A stretch of DNA of 6,178 nucleotides from an uncultured Leucothrix sp. (GTDB taxonomy: Bacteria; Pseudomonadota; Gammaproteobacteria; Thiotrichales; Thiotrichaceae), in contig CALAJG010000017.1 in NCBI GenBank assembly GCA_937923375.1, forward strand, positions 1-6,178, in the 5' to 3' direction. Within the stretch, counting starts at the first letter, position 1, and every line of letters starts with the position of its first letter. The translations under genes were made by a program, and so were the position numbers. This document shows positions 1 to 6,178 of this stretch, piece by piece. A model generated the notes under the pieces. The model saw only the letters and a list, made by a program, of their open reading frames with translations. It had not been told where the DNA came from and searched no databases.

Positions 1-360
1 GAAGAAAAGGTACTCATCACCGGTGACAATGTGACGTATCAGCGCATTGCCCGAATGTCGGATGGTAACTTCCAAGGCAATATCGCCTCCATTGAAAAAG
101 CGCTAGAAACCGAGGTGGAGATAGTGGTGCCTGGCCACGGACCAACCGGTGGCAAGGAAATATTAGGGATTTTTAAAAGCTACTTGGAAACCATTTATGA
201 AGCGTCTGAACAAGCCGTTGGGGATGACAAAGAACCCTATGAGCTGAAAGCGGAGCTGCTTCCTAGTATGAGCACATACCAAAAATGGTCTGGCTTTGAA
301 GGTGAGTTTGGTCGTCACATCAGCCAAGCGATGCTCGAAGCGGAAGATGATAATTTTTAA
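1..360 (+). CDS. MBL-fold metallo-hydrolase, C-terminal part (5' end outside window)
   Basis: This is the last 119 codons of a metallo-beta-lactamase-fold hydrolase; reading frame 1 is open from the first base to TAA at 358-360. Two late MBL motifs are visible: LITGDN (fragment residues 5-10), whose D9 would be the metal-bridging aspartate, and VVPGHGPTGG (42-51), whose H46 would be the last metal-ligand histidine. The HxHxDH motif must lie upstream of the window. After the PGHG motif comes a helical tail with YLETIYEA, as in MBL proteins of the kind annotated near quinoprotein or sulfur-oxidation genes. The family usually binds two zinc ions and hydrolyses thioesters, lactones or similar bonds; the substrate here cannot be told. 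A GTG at position 31 could mimic a start, but the TGD motif lies before it, so the real start is further upstream. The gene converges on the acyl-CoA synthetase with only 26 bases between stops. Confidence 0.88.
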   Translation, partial: EEKVLITGDNVTYQRIARMSDGNFQGNIASIEKALETEVEIVVPGHGPTGGKEILGIFKSYLETIYEASEQAVGDDKEPYELKAELLPSMSTYQKWSGFEGEFGRHISQAMLEAEDDNF

Positions 361-386
361 GAGGCTCCGACAATGGAGGGTTGGTG

Positions 387-2030
387 CTAGACCAAGTCCC
401 GCAGCTCAACCCGTCGAATCTTGCCTGAAATTGTTTTAGGCAAGGATTCTACAAAATGAATTTCACGAGGGTATTTAAACGGTGCGCTCTGTGTTTTGCA
501 AAAACCCTGAATAGTTTTAACCAAGGCATCATTACCCGCTACCCCCTCGGCTAGCACTACAAAAGCGCAGACAATTTCACCGCGCACATCATCTGGTTTA
601 GCAACAACCGCGCTTTCCACCACTGCCTCATGCTCAATCAAGGTGCTTTCAACTTCAAATGGGCTGATTCGATAACCGGCGGAGGTAATTAAGTCATCCG
701 CACGGCCTATAAACCAAAGATAACCATCGGCATCACGAGTTGCTGTATCGCCTGTGTAATACCAGCCATGTTTGAAGGCGCGCTTATCAGTCTCTTGCTC
801 GCTGACTGTAAAGTATCCATGAAATAATCCAGGCGGCCACTCTTCAGTAATACGCACAGCAATGTGGCCTATTTCATCATTGGCTAAGCGATTGCCGTCA
901 TCATCAATCACATCCACATCAAAACCAGGAACAGGCTTACCCATGGAGCCGAATCTCACGGGTACATCTGGGAAATTCGCCACAATATTGACGGTTTCTG
1001 TTTGCCCATAACCATCCGCAATAATGGTGCCTGTATGTTGTTCCCAATTACGAATAGCTTCGGGGTTGAGCGGCTCTCCTGCGCCAAACGAGCGACGCAG
1101 GCCGTTCAAGTCATAACTCGACAAATCCATATTGGCAAATAGCCGATACACTGTCGGCGGTGCGCAAAAGGTCGTTACTCCCAGCTCTTTTATAAGGCGT
1201 AGGTGCAAATCGGCATCAAATGTGCCACGGCCATCGTAGAGCACAAAGGTCGTTTCCAGCAGGAACTGGGGGAATAACATTCCCCAAGCTGCTTTTGACC
1301 ATCCGGTATCAGTGAGCGTCCAATGCAGATCATCCGGCTGCAAATCCATCCAGAACAAACCCGTCGCAAGTTGCGCCAAACCATAGGCATAGCTGCGCGG
1401 AACCAACTTAGGCATTGAAGTCGTGCCTGATGTGAAGTACGCCATCATCGTGTCTTCGGCGTTGTTTTTTGGGAAGGCATCGCGATCAAATTGATCGTTG
1501 GCTGCGACACATAGGTCATTTAGTGATAACCAACCCGCACGTGCTTTACCTACCACGATAAATATTGTTAGGCTGGGACAGTTTTCTCTTACCGCATCGA
1601 TAAGGTCGCAATGTTCTTCACCAACGATAACGGCTTTTGCAGAAGACTTCTGAACCCGATAAGCAATGTCTTTACCCGTGAGCAAGCTAGTGCCGGGCAT
1701 CGAAATCACACCAAGCTTCATGCAGGCAAACATCACCGTATACCAAGCGGGCACGCGTGGGATGACTACCGCAGCAAAATCACCGGCACTCAAACCGAGC
1801 GAATGTAGTGCATTTGCAAATTGATTAGAAGATTGTGTTAACCAGTGATAGCTAATGGGGCGAACGTCATTGCCATCCCCGGATACGGCCACGATGGCGG
1901 TTTGCTCAGGCGAGATTGCCGTTTTGGCGTCAACGATATCAAAAGCGAAATTGAACTGCCCCGGAACCTCTAGTGAGTAATGTTTCCGCGCGTACTCATA
2001 ATCCCTACGAATCTTTGAAAAATCCAACAT
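387..2030 (-). CDS. AMP-forming acyl-CoA synthetase (medium-chain/ACSM-like)
   Basis: A complete 547-residue member of the ANL adenylating superfamily. These enzymes activate a carboxylic acid with ATP to an acyl-AMP and pass it to coenzyme A in the cytoplasm. Visible motifs, in order: P-loop YFTSGTTSMPK (198-208), DGYGQTET (339-346), WYYTGD (423-428) with the ribose-binding aspartate D428, the hinge region GRADDLITSAGYRISPFEVE (442-461), and PKTISGK (531-537) with catalytic lysine K537. No key residue is missing and the length is normal for the family. The SAGYRISPFEVES form is typical of ACSM/acetyl-CoA-synthetase-like ligases, so a short- or medium-chain fatty or aromatic acid is likely, but the substrate is not readable. 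The ATG at 2028-2030 is preceded by a very good ribosome site, AGGAGAGG (complement of 2033-2040), two bases away. The gene stands alone, with no beta-oxidation gene beside it. K537 sits in a PX4GK context, which in other bacteria is a site of regulatory lysine acetylation. Confidence 0.95.
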   Translation of the reverse strand: MLDFSKIRRDYEYARKHYSLEVPGQFNFAFDIVDAKTAISPEQTAIVAVSGDGNDVRPISYHWLTQSSNQFANALHSLGLSAGDFAAVVIPRVPAWYTVMFACMKLGVISMPGTSLLTGKDIAYRVQKSSAKAVIVGEEHCDLIDAVRENCPSLTIFIVVGKARAGWLSLNDLCVAANDQFDRDAFPKNNAEDTMMAYFTSGTTSMPKLVPRSYAYGLAQLATGLFWMDLQPDDLHWTLTDTGWSKAAWGMLFPQFLLETTFVLYDGRGTFDADLHLRLIKELGVTTFCAPPTVYRLFANMDLSSYDLNGLRRSFGAGEPLNPEAIRNWEQHTGTIIADGYGQTETVNIVANFPDVPVRFGSMGKPVPGFDVDVIDDDGNRLANDEIGHIAVRITEEWPPGLFHGYFTVSEQETDKRAFKHGWYYTGDTATRDADGYLWFIGRADDLITSAGYRISPFEVESTLIEHEAVVESAVVAKPDDVRGEIVCAFVVLAEGVAGNDALVKTIQGFCKTQSAPFKYPREIHFVESLPKTISGKIRRVELRDLV

Positions 2031-2216
2031 AACCTCTCCTCATGTAGTGCTAACCAGCATAGCTTTTATACTAACACTGGTTGCATATCTGTTTAATTCG
2101 CTTTGCCTAGATCACGGTTTAAAACAAACAATAAAGCAAACTGAAATGCAGCTTGTAGAGATTTTTCATCAAAACTCTTCGCTTTGCGTTAAAATACCCC
2201 CCAACTAAAATAAATT
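2031..2216. promoter_or_regulatory. Divergent intergenic region with weak promoter candidates
   Basis: These 186 bases must hold the promoters of both the acyl-CoA synthetase (leftward) and the CNNM protein (rightward). On the - strand the best -10 candidate is TATAAA (complement of 2065-2070), about 35 bases upstream of the ATG, without a good -35. It lies in the centre of an inverted repeat, AACCAG at 2052-2057 and CTGGTT at 2077-2082. On the + strand the best -10 candidate is TAAAAT at 2190-2195, again without a good -35; it would give a leader of only about 14 bases. Placement is by eye, so the individual boxes are uncertain although some promoter must be here. Confidence 0.35.
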
Positions 2217-3299
2217 GTGACTCAGTCCATGTTCTCTCTGTTAATTATATTCTTTCTGATCGCGTTACTATTTTCATTCCTCTGTTCACTCTGGGAAGCG
2301 GTTTTACTCAGTATCACGCCATCTTACGCACAAATAAAACTTAAAGAAGGCACCTCGGTTGGAAATCAGTTACAGGTGTTTAAACAGAATATAGATCAAC
2401 CGCTAGCGGCTATTCTAACCCTCAACACCATCGCCCATACTGTGGGTGCGCTGGGTGTGGGCAGCCAGGCAGCTCAAATCTGGGCAGACTCTAACCCTAT
2501 TATCACGGGCTTTATAGTTCCGGCGGGTATGACACTGGCAATTCTGATCTTTTCCGAGCTGATCCCAAAAACATTGGGAGCAAACTACTGGAAGCAGCTG
2601 TGTAACTTCACCGTTAAGTCGCTGGTTTGGTTGATTAAAGTTCTTTACCCACTGGTGTGGTTCAGCCAACTGCTAACGAAAATGCTCAAGAAGGATAAGG
2701 AGCAAGCAGTATTTACCCGCTCTGACTTTTTGGCAATGACTGAACTGGGTGAACAAGAAGGTGTTTTTGCGCAAACCGAATCACACCTCCTGAATAATTT
2801 GCTGCAATTCAACAGCGTACAAGCGAGTGATGTGATGACCCCACGCACCGTGGTGGTGAAGGTAGAAGAAACTATAACTATTGCTGGGTTTTATGAGGCT
2901 AATAAGAACCTGCGCTTTTCCAGAATTCCCGTTTATGAGAAAGATCATCAGGATCATATACAGGGATTTATCCTGAAGAATGAGCTGCTAGAAAAGATGC
3001 TGGCTAAGCAAGGTGAGCAACCAGTCTCAACGATTCAGCGGCCGATTTCCCTAATTAAAGAAGCTTACCCAATACCCGATTTATTCAATGAATTCTTAGA
3101 AAAACGTGAACACATAGCTGTTGTGGTTGACGAGTTCGGTGGAATGGCGGGCATCGTTACCATGGAAGATGTGATCGAAACCATGCTAGGTAGAGAGATC
3201 ATTGACGAGATGGATAACACAGAAGATATGCGAGAATTGGCACGTCTTCGTTGGAAAAAACGAGCAGCGAAGATTGGTTTAATTGAGCCAGCTGAGTAA
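2217..3299 (+). CDS. CNNM/DUF21 transmembrane protein with CBS pair, CorC C-terminal domain absent
   Basis: A 360-residue inner-membrane protein of the CNNM (DUF21) family, related to CorC and HlyC-type proteins linked to magnesium or cobalt efflux. Hydrophobic segments lie at about 6-32, 61-82, 95-116 and 131-152, and the conserved SELIPKTLG is at 113-121. A cytoplasmic CBS pair follows, with VMTPRTVV (206-213), RFSRIPVYE (233-241) and VVVDEFGGMAGIVTMEDVIE (302-321); such pairs commonly bind adenine nucleotides. The protein ends about 40 residues after the second CBS motif, so the CorC_HlyC domain of longer relatives (usually around 420 residues) is missing. The first membrane segment reads CSLWEAVLL rather than the usual SGSETA-like form, and the second reads LNTIAHTVGA, which marks a divergent subfamily. 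GTG at 2217 is used here; ATG at 2229 (codon 5) is equally possible, since neither has a clear Shine-Dalgarno site. Transport of a particular ion is inferred only from the family. Confidence 0.92.
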   Translation: MTQSMFSLLIIFFLIALLFSFLCSLWEAVLLSITPSYAQIKLKEGTSVGNQLQVFKQNIDQPLAAILTLNTIAHTVGALGVGSQAAQIWADSNPIITGFIVPAGMTLAILIFSELIPKTLGANYWKQLCNFTVKSLVWLIKVLYPLVWFSQLLTKMLKKDKEQAVFTRSDFLAMTELGEQEGVFAQTESHLLNNLLQFNSVQASDVMTPRTVVVKVEETITIAGFYEANKNLRFSRIPVYEKDHQDHIQGFILKNELLEKMLAKQGEQPVSTIQRPISLIKEAYPIPDLFNEFLEKREHIAVVVDEFGGMAGIVTMEDVIETMLGREIIDEMDNTEDMRELARLRWKKRAAKIGLIEPAE

Positions 3300-3346
3300 A
3301 CGTTGGCGTTAAGTGAAGCCCAATGAAAGACTAACAGGTAGACAAT

Positions 3347-3383
3347 AAAAAAGCCGCTGTTCCGGTTAAAGAACAGCGGCTTT
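3347..3383. terminator. Rho-independent terminator shared by convergent genes
   Basis: A perfect 13-bp stem, AAAGCCGCTGTTC at 3350-3362 pairing with GAACAGCGGCTTT at 3371-3383, encloses the 8-base loop CGGTTAAA. Read leftward, the stem runs into six T residues (the complement of A 3347-3352), which makes a classic terminator for the DUF2853 gene. Read rightward, only TTT follows before AAAA, so it is weaker but still plausible for the CNNM gene ending at 3299. It lies 17 bases beyond the DUF2853 stop codon. Confidence 0.92.
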
Positions 3384-3399
3384 AAAACCTAGTCGTTGT

Positions 3400-3744
3400 T
3401 TACTTATCGTAAACAGACTCTTTCTTGAAGTGCTTTGCTAACATGTAATAAACAACTGCACGCAGCTTATTTGGGTTAGACTTTCCGTAGGTTGTTAGAA
3501 CTGAATCGATCGCTTCATCTAGCTCAGGTCCATCAGACAAACCAAGCTTCTTGATAAGGAAGTTATTCTTAACTGTCGCTAACTCTGTTTTGTCGCTTCC
3601 TGCAATGCTGGAAGAGTCCTTATTATAAATAGAAGGTCCACAGCCAATGGTTACTTTTGTTAGGAAATCCATATCCGGTGTGATACCGCATTTTTCCTTT
3701 AAATCCGATGCATACTTAGCAATCAAATCATCTCTTTTGCTCAT
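3400..3744 (-). CDS. DUF2853 family small protein
   Basis: A 114-residue, charged, soluble protein that I recognise as a DUF2853 member; its molecular function is unknown to me. Family-like features are the N-terminal MSKRDDLIAKYASDLKEKCG helix, TKVTIGCGPSIY (29-40), the central stretch SDKTELATVKNNFLIKKLGL (50-69), and the C-terminal NKLRAVVYYMLAKHF (92-106). There is no signal peptide or membrane segment. Length is full for the family. The ATG at 3742-3744 is supported by AGAGG (complement of 3750-3754) five bases upstream and by the conserved N-terminus starting right at the start codon. It is a single-gene unit: divergent from the phosphoesterase, convergent with the CNNM gene, and closed by a strong terminator. 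Small size and an isolated transcription unit with a good ribosome site and terminator suggest a well-expressed accessory protein, but that is inference. Confidence 0.9.
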   Translation of the reverse strand: MSKRDDLIAKYASDLKEKCGITPDMDFLTKVTIGCGPSIYNKDSSSIAGSDKTELATVKNNFLIKKLGLSDGPELDEAIDSVLTTYGKSNPNKLRAVVYYMLAKHFKKESVYDK

Positions 3745-3924
3745 AACGGCCTCTGCTTTTACATTATTCGTGGGGCATACTGTACATTAGTCTGCAGCCT
3801 TAGAACAGGGCATAAAAGAAGCATAAAATCACTTTTCTCTGCTTTAAACTACATTTTTATATGCTTAACGGCACTTTTTAAGTTAATCAATCAACACTTA
3901 GTGTGAATCACGATAATTTTTGAT
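3745..3924. promoter_or_regulatory. AT-rich divergent promoter region (DUF2853 / metallophosphoesterase)
   Basis: This 180-base, strongly AT-rich region must drive both flanking genes. Rightward, GATAAT at 3912-3917 is a good -10 match. A start seven bases downstream of it would fall on the A of the ATG at 3925, and no Shine-Dalgarno site is visible there. Leftward, TATAAA-like sequence (complement of 3854-3862) is a possible -10 for DUF2853, but the -35 is unclear. I see no small gene or RNA in the region. Confidence 0.4.
3894..3904. repeat. 11-base inverted repeat, candidate operator
   Basis: ACACT-T-AGTGT is a perfect inverted repeat around one central base. A second, overlapping one, GTGA-A-TCAC, is at 3903-3911. 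Both lie directly upstream of the GATAAT -10 candidate (3912-3917), where a repressor would block polymerase. No known regulator motif is recognised, and short repeats like this also occur by chance. Confidence 0.35.
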
Positions 3925-4860
3925 ATGAAATATGACATTCTTGGCGATATCCACGGCTGTTACGACACGCTGGTTTCGCTGTTAGACAAGCTGAATTACA
4001 AGTTGATTGATGGCTGCTATCAGCACGCTACCCGAAAGTTGATCTTTGTAGGCGACTTTATTGATCGAGGACCAAAACAGCTTGAAGTGGTTGATTGTGC
4101 CAAGGCCATGGTTGAGGGTGGGCATGCAATGGCTGTGATGGGTAACCATGAATTCAATGCAATTGCCTATGCAACTAGCGACCCTAAAGATGGCGGCTTT
4201 TTGCGGAGACACAGTGAGCGCAACAAACGAAACCATCAAGCTTTTCTTGATGCCGTTGATGGTGATGCTGAAAAATATGCAGAAGTTATTGATTGGTTTT
4301 CCACGTTACCTATGTGGCTGGAGCTTGATAAGTTACGTATCATTCACGCGTGTTGGGACCAAGGTGAGATTGATAAGATTTGCTATCACTATGACAACAC
4401 ACCTTATCTATCTGAGGATTTGCTAACCGCTGCGTCAGACCCTGAACGTTGGGAACATGAGTCATTGGAAACCTTATTAAAAGGAAAAGAAATTCGTTTG
4501 GGAGACGGCCACAGTTTCGTCGATCCGGGCGGTATTCGACGCTACAACATGCGAGTTCGCTGGTGGGATACAACCGCTACAACCTATCGATCAGCGTTTA
4601 TGGGGCCGGAGGCGGCTTTACCGCACATTTCTACTGATACGATAAAGGAAAACCATTTGGTTAATTATCCTCAATCCGAAAAACCGCTGTTTGTTGGCCA
4701 CTACTGGATGGCGGGTACACCTGCGCCGCTGATGACTAATATTGCCTGTGTGGACTATAGTATTGCTCGACGTGATGGCAAGCTGTGTGCTTATCGATGG
4801 GATGGTGAGCCAGAGCTTTTGGCGAATAATTTTGTTACTGTGCCGCGGTTAGAGCTATAG
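3925..4860 (+). CDS. PPP-like metallophosphoesterase (ApaH/PrpE-type fold)
   Basis: A 311-residue calcineurin-like phosphoesterase of the PPP group, which uses two metal ions to hydrolyse phosphoesters. The signature motifs are intact: GDIHG (7-11, ligands D8 and H10), GDFIDRGP (43-50, D44, with D47 and R48), GNHEF (73-77, N74 and H75), then IIHACWD (139-145, H141) and FVGHYW (256-261, H259), followed by CVDYS (275-279). Relatives include bis(5'-nucleosyl)-tetraphosphatases and bacterial serine/threonine phosphatases, but the 311-residue length and tryptophan-rich middle (RWWDTT, 212-217) differ from ApaH, so the substrate is open. The ATG is fixed by the first motif only six residues in. No ribosome site precedes it. 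The gene ends with tandem stops TAG TAA (4858-4863) and is followed after 42 bases, with no hairpin, by two glycosyltransferase genes, so a role in a glycan or phosphate-bearing polymer is possible but unproven. Confidence 0.93.
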   Translation: MKYDILGDIHGCYDTLVSLLDKLNYKLIDGCYQHATRKLIFVGDFIDRGPKQLEVVDCAKAMVEGGHAMAVMGNHEFNAIAYATSDPKDGGFLRRHSERNKRNHQAFLDAVDGDAEKYAEVIDWFSTLPMWLELDKLRIIHACWDQGEIDKICYHYDNTPYLSEDLLTAASDPERWEHESLETLLKGKEIRLGDGHSFVDPGGIRRYNMRVRWWDTTATTYRSAFMGPEAALPHISTDTIKENHLVNYPQSEKPLFVGHYWMAGTPAPLMTNIACVDYSIARRDGKLCAYRWDGEPELLANNFVTVPRLEL

Positions 4861-4902
4861 TAAAACTTATCTTTTAACTTTTCTTCAGGGCAGGCAAACG
4901 CA

Positions 4903-5793
4903 TTGAAAGTCATATTTTCTTATGAAGATAACAGAGTTAATAATGGATCAGTGCGTTTGCGGGCCTTTCAAGTTTCTCAGGCTATTGGTAGATTTATTCC
5001 TGTTGAGGTCAAGCCACTCTCTGAATGTGTGGAAGTAAAAAAAACGCTAATCTTTCTAATTAAACCACGCAACTATCGTAAAATTAGACCCCTTCTTGAT
5101 CCAACAAATATTATTATTTTAGACATATTAGACACAATTGACGCACTGGAAGAACCTGATTCACTATTTAGTAAGCTTTTTACCAAGCAAAAAAAACAGC
5201 TGTTAAAAGAAATTGATGGTGCAATATTTTGTAGCGATAAAACCAAAAAAGCCTACCAGCACCTATTTAAATATCCCGAAATTTGTACGACGATTTATCA
5301 TCATTGGGATGCCCGCTTCACTCAAAGACCAAGCACAACCTTAAATCAGGTTAAGACGGCATATTTTGGGTTGCCACGAAAAGCACACCTTGCTGATAAG
5401 CTGACCAGTATTGATATCCATGAAGCCTTTTCATACGAGAAGATGTCGGAAAAGCTCTTTCCAGCATATAATGCTCACTACATAGTAAAGCCAGACAAAC
5501 ACTTCTATCATTATGAACCTTTGACAAAAATAGCCACTGCCGCATTCGCGAAGTCTCCGGTGATCTCTAGAAAGGGACATGAAGTAGAGCTATTAACTGA
5601 CGACTACCCTTATTATATCCCCAGTGATTCAGAGGAAGATATCAATGCTACAATTAGTAAAATGCAGGGTACTTATCAGGGAAAAGAATGGAAGTATGCT
5701 CTGTCGATAATGGAAGATATTTTCCATGCCTGCTCGTTAAAATCCATCACGCAGGATTACATTAAGTTAATTCACAAACTAAGCAGAATTTAG
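4903..5793 (+). CDS. Glycosyltransferase-like protein (GT-B / GT4-like), TTG start
   Basis: A 296-residue soluble protein that resembles GT-B glycosyltransferases, enzymes that move a sugar from a nucleotide-sugar to a glycan. The N-terminus, KVIFSYED..NNGSVRLRAFQ, looks like a Rossmann strand followed by the acceptor-side loop. Next come IILDILDTIDAL (71-82), IDGAIFCSD (104-112) and IYHHWDARF (131-139). The C-terminal half holds YEPLTKIATAAFAKSPVISR (204-223) and EVELLTDDYPYY (227-238), which resemble the nucleotide-sugar side of the fold. No classical EX7E motif is evident, so donor and activity are unknown. TTG at 4903 is the best start: the frame is closed by TAA at 4861, and the only later early option, GTG 4951, would remove the first strand. 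A modest AGG (4892-4894) lies eight bases upstream. Hand count of 4921-5760 gives about 38% GC, against about 46% in the next gene, which hints at acquisition from elsewhere. It is followed after five bases by a second glycosyltransferase. Confidence 0.8.
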   Translation: MKVIFSYEDNRVNNGSVRLRAFQVSQAIGRFIPVEVKPLSECVEVKKTLIFLIKPRNYRKIRPLLDPTNIIILDILDTIDALEEPDSLFSKLFTKQKKQLLKEIDGAIFCSDKTKKAYQHLFKYPEICTTIYHHWDARFTQRPSTTLNQVKTAYFGLPRKAHLADKLTSIDIHEAFSYEKMSEKLFPAYNAHYIVKPDKHFYHYEPLTKIATAAFAKSPVISRKGHEVELLTDDYPYYIPSDSEEDINATISKMQGTYQGKEWKYALSIMEDIFHACSLKSITQDYIKLIHKLSRI

Positions 5794-5798
5794 CTTTC

Positions 5799-6178
5799 AT
5801 GACCCAGATCCCTTTTCAGGCAATTAGAATATTTATAGGTACTTCACCGAACGGGGAGGATGCCGAGGCTGAAATGGTGCTTGAGTACACTCTCAGAAAA
5901 CATAGCAGTCAGCCGCTTGATATAACATGGATGCGACAATCTAGGGATTCTAGATCTCTCTGGTACTGCGGCTGGCGCGGGTGGAGTTCACGGCATTGGG
6001 CAACACCATTCACCGGTTTTAGATGGGCCATTCCTGAAGCGTGCAACTTTGAAGGTAAGGCAATTTATATGGATGTTGATATGATCAACCTCCGCGATAT
6101 CAGTGAGTTATTTAATCTTGACTTAAACGATAACAAGGCGATTTTGGCTAGAACGGGGACGCGTTGGGATTATGAGTT
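5799..6178 (+). CDS. GT8-like glycosyltransferase, N-terminal part (3' end outside window)
   Basis: An open frame of 126 complete codons begins at ATG 5799 and runs off the window. It starts IRIFIGTSPNGEDAEAEMVLEYTLRKH (9-35), the first strand of a GT-A fold, where family 8 enzymes carry the nucleotide-binding residues. IYMDVDMI (89-96) follows, with D92-V93-D94 as the metal-binding DxD motif. The stretch between them is rich in tryptophan and contains TPFTGFRWAIPE (69-80). Family 8 enzymes are retaining transferases that add galactose or glucose to lipopolysaccharide cores and other glycans; the exact sugar is not readable. The start is the only ATG in frame after a stop at 5763, although no good ribosome site is seen, and translation may be coupled to the gene ending five bases upstream. 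It very probably shares a transcript with that gene. Confidence 0.87.
   Translation, partial: MTQIPFQAIRIFIGTSPNGEDAEAEMVLEYTLRKHSSQPLDITWMRQSRDSRSLWYCGWRGWSSRHWATPFTGFRWAIPEACNFEGKAIYMDVDMINLRDISELFNLDLNDNKAILARTGTRWDYE

Noticed and set aside
31..33. GTG as a start codon for the first gene
   Set aside because: The frame is open from base 1 and the conserved LITGDN motif lies before this codon, so it is internal.
365..378. Small hairpin CTCC/GGAG between the convergent MBL and acyl-CoA synthetase genes
   Set aside because: Only four base pairs with a six-base loop and no T run on either strand, so it is not a credible terminator.
1611..1808. Open frame antisense to the acyl-CoA synthetase
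   Set aside because: It lies fully inside a gene with clear family motifs, has no ribosome site and encodes no recognisable protein; it is a shadow frame.
2106..2116. CRP-like half site (GATCACGG) in the divergent region before the CNNM gene
   Set aside because: Only one half resembles the consensus; the matching TGTGA half at the right distance is absent.
2415..2848. Two antisense open frames within the CNNM gene
   Set aside because: They sit opposite a well-supported membrane protein, overlap each other and show no domain or ribosome site.
4148..4426. Open frame of 92 codons in another + frame inside the phosphoesterase
   Set aside because: The overlapping phosphoesterase is firmly supported by its motifs; this frame has low-complexity composition and no family resemblance.

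Overview
The window looks like a chromosomal stretch of a Gram-negative, probably marine, gammaproteobacterium. The basis is moderate GC content (hand-counted lines run about 46-50% outside one gene), Shine-Dalgarno sites such as AGGAGAGG, and the style of the recognisable proteins. The genus cannot be named from the sequence alone. There are seven protein genes, two of them cut by the window edges. I see no tRNA or rRNA gene, CRISPR array, insertion sequence or phage gene.

Left part (1-2030): the C-terminal end of a metallo-beta-lactamase-fold hydrolase on the + strand meets, tail to tail with a 26-base gap, a complete acyl-CoA synthetase of the AMP-forming family on the - strand. Middle part (2031-3924): a 186-base divergent region separates the synthetase from a CNNM/DUF21-CBS membrane protein on the + strand. 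That gene converges on a small DUF2853 gene on the - strand, and a strong 13-bp-stem terminator lies between them. A 180-base divergent region with a perfect 11-base inverted repeat then leads to the right part.

Right part (3925-6178): three co-directional genes are a PPP-like metallophosphoesterase, an AT-rich glycosyltransferase-like gene with a TTG start, and the beginning of a GT8-like glycosyltransferase with a DVD motif. The last two are 5 bases apart and are very probably one operon, perhaps the start of a surface-glycan locus that continues past the window. The phosphoesterase is 42 bases upstream with no visible terminator, so it may be co-transcribed.

The left and middle genes look like ordinary, unconnected housekeeping or accessory genes. 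I found no convincing new multi-gene system. The best lead is the glycosyltransferase pair with the adjacent phosphoesterase. The next best are the inverted repeat and the possible leaderless start in front of the phosphoesterase.
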